From GSA-30 sp036384435 (GTDB lineage Bacteria; Pseudomonadota; Gammaproteobacteria; Xanthomonadales; Rhodanobacteraceae), in assembly GCF_036384435.1 (NCBI RefSeq), contig NZ_DASVMI010000030.1, positions 1 through 64,000 on the forward strand: DNA of 64,000 nt. The letters are read 5' to 3'. Positions 61,979 through 64,000 of this stretch are shown one piece after another; the first letter of the stretch is position 1; each line of letters starts with the position of its first letter. Position numbers and translations under genes: made by a program. The notes below the pieces were generated by a model. That model was given only the letters and a program-made list of their open reading frames with translations. It made no database searches and had not been told where the DNA came from.

Positions 61979-62833
61979 CTATCCCCGAGCGGACACAAGC
62001 ACACAGTCGATATTGAAGGTGCGTTTCAACCGGTTCGCCAAAATGAAATACTGGCGCCTAGGTGATTGCCCCTCATGGAATCTTTCTGCCAGATCACCGT
62101 CTTCCTCGATTTGCTCCAGCGCGGCAATGATCTTTGTGTTGATCGCTGCCAATGATATTGGCTCTGCTGATTGCGCGCGTGTCAGCTCTTCATATACAGA
62201 TTCCACGAAGCTCTTGCCGTCCTCCGCCCGCTCCGGCTCGGAATGGAAGCAAACGTGCTTTTTTAGGCTGTAGGTGTAGTGGTGACTTACCGTTGTGGGG
62301 TCAGCGACTTGTCTATGGGGAACAATGCTGATCGAGTGGTCAAATGAAAGATAGTCTCGCCAGTAATACCAACCGGCATCCCACAATCCAGCGGCGCTAG
62401 GACCCCAGAACGGCTCCCGAAATGAGTACTTGTAACGCTCAAGGTCGGATTTCGTGTGGAAGAGCGGGGCAACATATCGCGAGTAATTTCCGTTTGAGTG
62501 CAGAGCCGCAAGCAAGTTATGCTGCTTATACCTGGCGGACTTCTTGTCTGGGTGAAGTGGAAATGCGTAACAGCCGGGAGCGTCTGCAATTCTAAGTTTT
62601 CTTCGCGCAGCTTGCAGAGGTGATTTAGAAAACGTGGGGTAAAGGTCTGCAACCTTTAACTGCAGAAATAGCGGCACAAGAGCGAGTGCTTCCAGGTCAT
62701 ACCCAAGCGCGTTTTCTTGCTTCCCCGCGTACGTGTGAATTTCAAAGCGCTGGCCTGCGTTATAAAAGCTCCTGCGTAAATCGAACTCGATAAGTGTCTG
62801 GTATGCAGCTTCAATGAACTCTACACTTTGCAT
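61979..62833 (-). CDS. Integron cassette gene of unknown function
   Basis: A 284-residue soluble protein with visibly lower GC and more Tyr, Lys and His than neighbours. The stop (61981-61979) is followed at once by the attC. Near residues 40-60, a GYDLEALALVPLFLQLK segment has the form of a D...QxK motif of PD-(D/E)XK-type nucleases. Central part is aromatic (WDAGWYYWRDYLSF) and residue 185 onward is His-rich (TTVSHHYTYSLKKHVCFH). I do not recognise the family. A nuclease or defence role is a weak inference. Confidence 0.75.
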   Translation of the reverse strand: MQSVEFIEAAYQTLIEFDLRRSFYNAGQRFEIHTYAGKQENALGYDLEALALVPLFLQLKVADLYPTFSKSPLQAARRKLRIADAPGCYAFPLHPDKKSARYKQHNLLAALHSNGNYSRYVAPLFHTKSDLERYKYSFREPFWGPSAAGLWDAGWYYWRDYLSFDHSISIVPHRQVADPTTVSHHYTYSLKKHVCFHSEPERAEDGKSFVESVYEELTRAQSAEPISLAAINTKIIAALEQIEEDGDLAERFHEGQSPRRQYFILANRLKRTFNIDCVLVSARG

Positions 62834-62962
62834 GGGCGCCCTAATTAGGCCGAACTATTGAATATACGGACACGCCTGTCCGGCTATACATCCCCGATCG
62901 CGCAATGAAACGCCTACGCAACCCATTTTGCAGGAGCTTATCCTTGCCACGTCCGGCTAACA

Positions 62963-63008
62963 ACCTAACGCAAAGCCGGACACGTGGAACGGCGGCTTTG
63001 GGTCGTAC
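62963..63008 (-). other. Possible degenerate attC upstream of the cassette gene
   Basis: On the minus strand: GTTAGGT (62969-62963, fits GTTRRRY) preceded by CGGCTTT (62978-62972), with AAAGCCG (62999-62993) pairing to it. The outer box at 63008-63002 (GTACGAC) departs at two positions from RYYYAAC. It is placed where the preceding cassette's site should end, 130 bp before the cassette gene. A second inverted repeat (62947-62987) overlaps it. Confidence 0.35.
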
Positions 63009-63051
63009 TCGGCCCTTCGAAGCATCCTCGGTCGTGGCGTAAGCTCCGCCG

Positions 63052-63876
63052 TCAAGCAGACACATCAAAAGTAGAATTTCTGGCGTGATTGGTGCGGAAT
63101 TCGACGGGGCTGAGGCCGCCAAGTGCATCATGGGGTCGTACTTCGTTGTAGTCGATCATCCACCAGTGTGCCGCCTCGCGAACATCTTCGAGGCGGGCAA
63201 AGAGGTGCTGGTCCAGGACCTCCTCGCGGAAGGTGCGATTGAAGCGTTCGATAAAGGCATTCTGGTTGGGCTTGCCGGGCTGGATGTATTGAATTGCCAC
63301 GCCATTGGCTTTTGCCCACTGGGTGAACGCTTCGCCCAGGAACTCCGGCCCGTTGTCTGAACGCACCACCTGCGGCAGTCCGTGGTCGCGCTTGATCTGA
63401 TCGAAAACTCGCACCAAGCGGCTCGAGGTAATCGATGTATCCACTTCAATATGCAGCGCCTCCCGGTTGAAGTCGTCGACGACGTTGAACGTCCGGAAGC
63501 GACGGCCGCAAGCTAGAGCATCACTCATGAAATCAATGGACCACACGGTATCCGGCAGCCTCGGCACATAAAGCGCGACACGCTCGCGTTTCGGAAGGCG
63601 GCGCCTCGCTGCGCGCCGGATGTTGAGCTTCATCGCTTTGTACACACGGTAAATCCGTTTTGGGTTCCAATCCTTTCGCTTCTTGCGCAACTGGTCGCTG
63701 CACTTCCAGAAGCCCCGGCTTGGCCGCTCTTCCACCAGCTTTGCCAGGGCGGCGATCAACTCCGCGTCGCGCATCGTCCAGTCCAGTGGCGGCGCGTACC
63801 AGGCCGCTCGCGACAGCCCCAGATATCCGCAGGACCGGCTCAATGGGCGGTTGTGCACTTCGGTCAGGAAGCGCAC
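63052..63876 (-). CDS. IS3-family transposase OrfB
   Basis: A 274-residue DDE transposase with an HTH_21-like N-terminal part (about 45-100) and an rve integrase core: catalytic Asp in WSIDFMSDAL, Asp in VRSDNGPEFL and Glu in NAFIERFNRTFREEV. A C-terminal NEVRPHDALGGLSPVEF segment is typical. Translation is normally as an OrfA-OrfB fusion by -1 frameshifting. Apparently intact at its 3' end. Confidence 0.93.
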   Translation of the reverse strand: MRFLTEVHNRPLSRSCGYLGLSRAAWYAPPLDWTMRDAELIAALAKLVEERPSRGFWKCSDQLRKKRKDWNPKRIYRVYKAMKLNIRRAARRRLPKRERVALYVPRLPDTVWSIDFMSDALACGRRFRTFNVVDDFNREALHIEVDTSITSSRLVRVFDQIKRDHGLPQVVRSDNGPEFLGEAFTQWAKANGVAIQYIQPGKPNQNAFIERFNRTFREEVLDQHLFARLEDVREAAHWWMIDYNEVRPHDALGGLSPVEFRTNHARNSTFDVSA

Positions 63877-63899
63877 CGCCTCTCGCTTATGGGCCGGCC

Positions 63900-64000
63900 C
63901 TATAGTTTTTTTGCGATCAGGTCCTTCAGTGCCGCGTTATCCAGCGCCAACTCCGCGTACATACGCTTCAGCTTGGCGTTCTCCGCCTCCAGGTCCTTCA
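63900..64000 (-). CDS. IS3-family OrfA, 5' part outside window
   Basis: The last 33 codons of OrfA, ending LKDLIAKKL and TAG at 63902-63900. A leucine-zipper pattern (ENAKLKRMYAELALDNAALK) is visible. Seven A residues on the minus strand (63912-63906) form the slippery run for the -1 shift into the OrfB frame. Confidence 0.88.
   Translation of the reverse strand, partial: KDLEAENAKLKRMYAELALDNAALKDLIAKKL

Larger units (their letters stand above)
63052..64000 (-). mobile_element. IS3-family insertion sequence, cut by the window edge
   Basis: OrfB plus the end of OrfA are in the window. The 5' part of OrfA and that terminal repeat are outside. The 3' IS boundary lies somewhere between 62990 and 63052; I could not identify the terminal repeat. 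It interrupts or borders the cassette region. Confidence 0.8.

Overview
The window looks like the chromosome of a high-GC gammaproteobacterium of the Xanthomonadales/Lysobacterales, most like the Rhodanobacteraceae (Dyella, Rhodanobacter, Frateuria group). The basis is protein style, the order topA-tsaC / dprA / LysM protein / def-fmt-rsmB, and a Bfd-Bfr pair. The genus is inference; no search was run.

Region 1 (1-11700) is one flank of a non-flagellar type III secretion (T3SS) locus. It holds sctV (cut by the left edge), a FliO-like gene, a soluble FixL/FixJ-style kinase and regulator pair that runs directly into sctQ-R-S-T, and a convergent sctU. Around these lie several unrecognised small proteins, a GNAT acetyltransferase, a signal-peptide protein and a 128-residue glycine-rich candidate secreted protein. 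Dyads of the form TAGGG-N4-CCCTA, often doubled with 2 bp between them, recur in the intergenic regions of these genes. They look like the operator of the locus regulator.

Region 2 (11700-14100) holds tRNA-Met, rppH, and a scar made of an IS3-family transposase fragment beside a truncated Beta-family gene. Region 3 (14100-24430) is metal handling: a siderophore-type TonB receptor coupled to an esterase, an OprC-type copper receptor with a DUF2946 protein, Bfd and bacterioferritin, bactofilin, ErpA and NudC. Region 4 (24700-40280) is mostly core genome: AmpE-like protein, an MFS-acyltransferase fusion, an LprI-domain protein, purD, an ANL enzyme, tsaC-topA, dprA, a LysM protein and def-fmt-rsmB.

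Region 5 (40490-52630) is a surface-glycan block: two GT39 membrane transferases, four other glycosyltransferases, UDP-xylose synthase, an O-antigen-ligase-like protein, a CDP-glycerol-transferase-like protein, a TPR protein and an LpxL-like acyltransferase. Region 6 (52800-60860) has dtd, rpoD with a readable promoter, a leucine-rich-repeat protein, a flotillin-like protein with its YjfI neighbour, a histidine-rich exported peptide and a SnoaL-like protein.

Region 7 (60997-64000) starts at tRNA-Ile(CAT) and is accessory DNA. It contains an integron-type attC site directly after the stop of a lower-GC gene of unknown function, i.e. a gene cassette. A second possible cassette and a partly contained IS3-family element follow.
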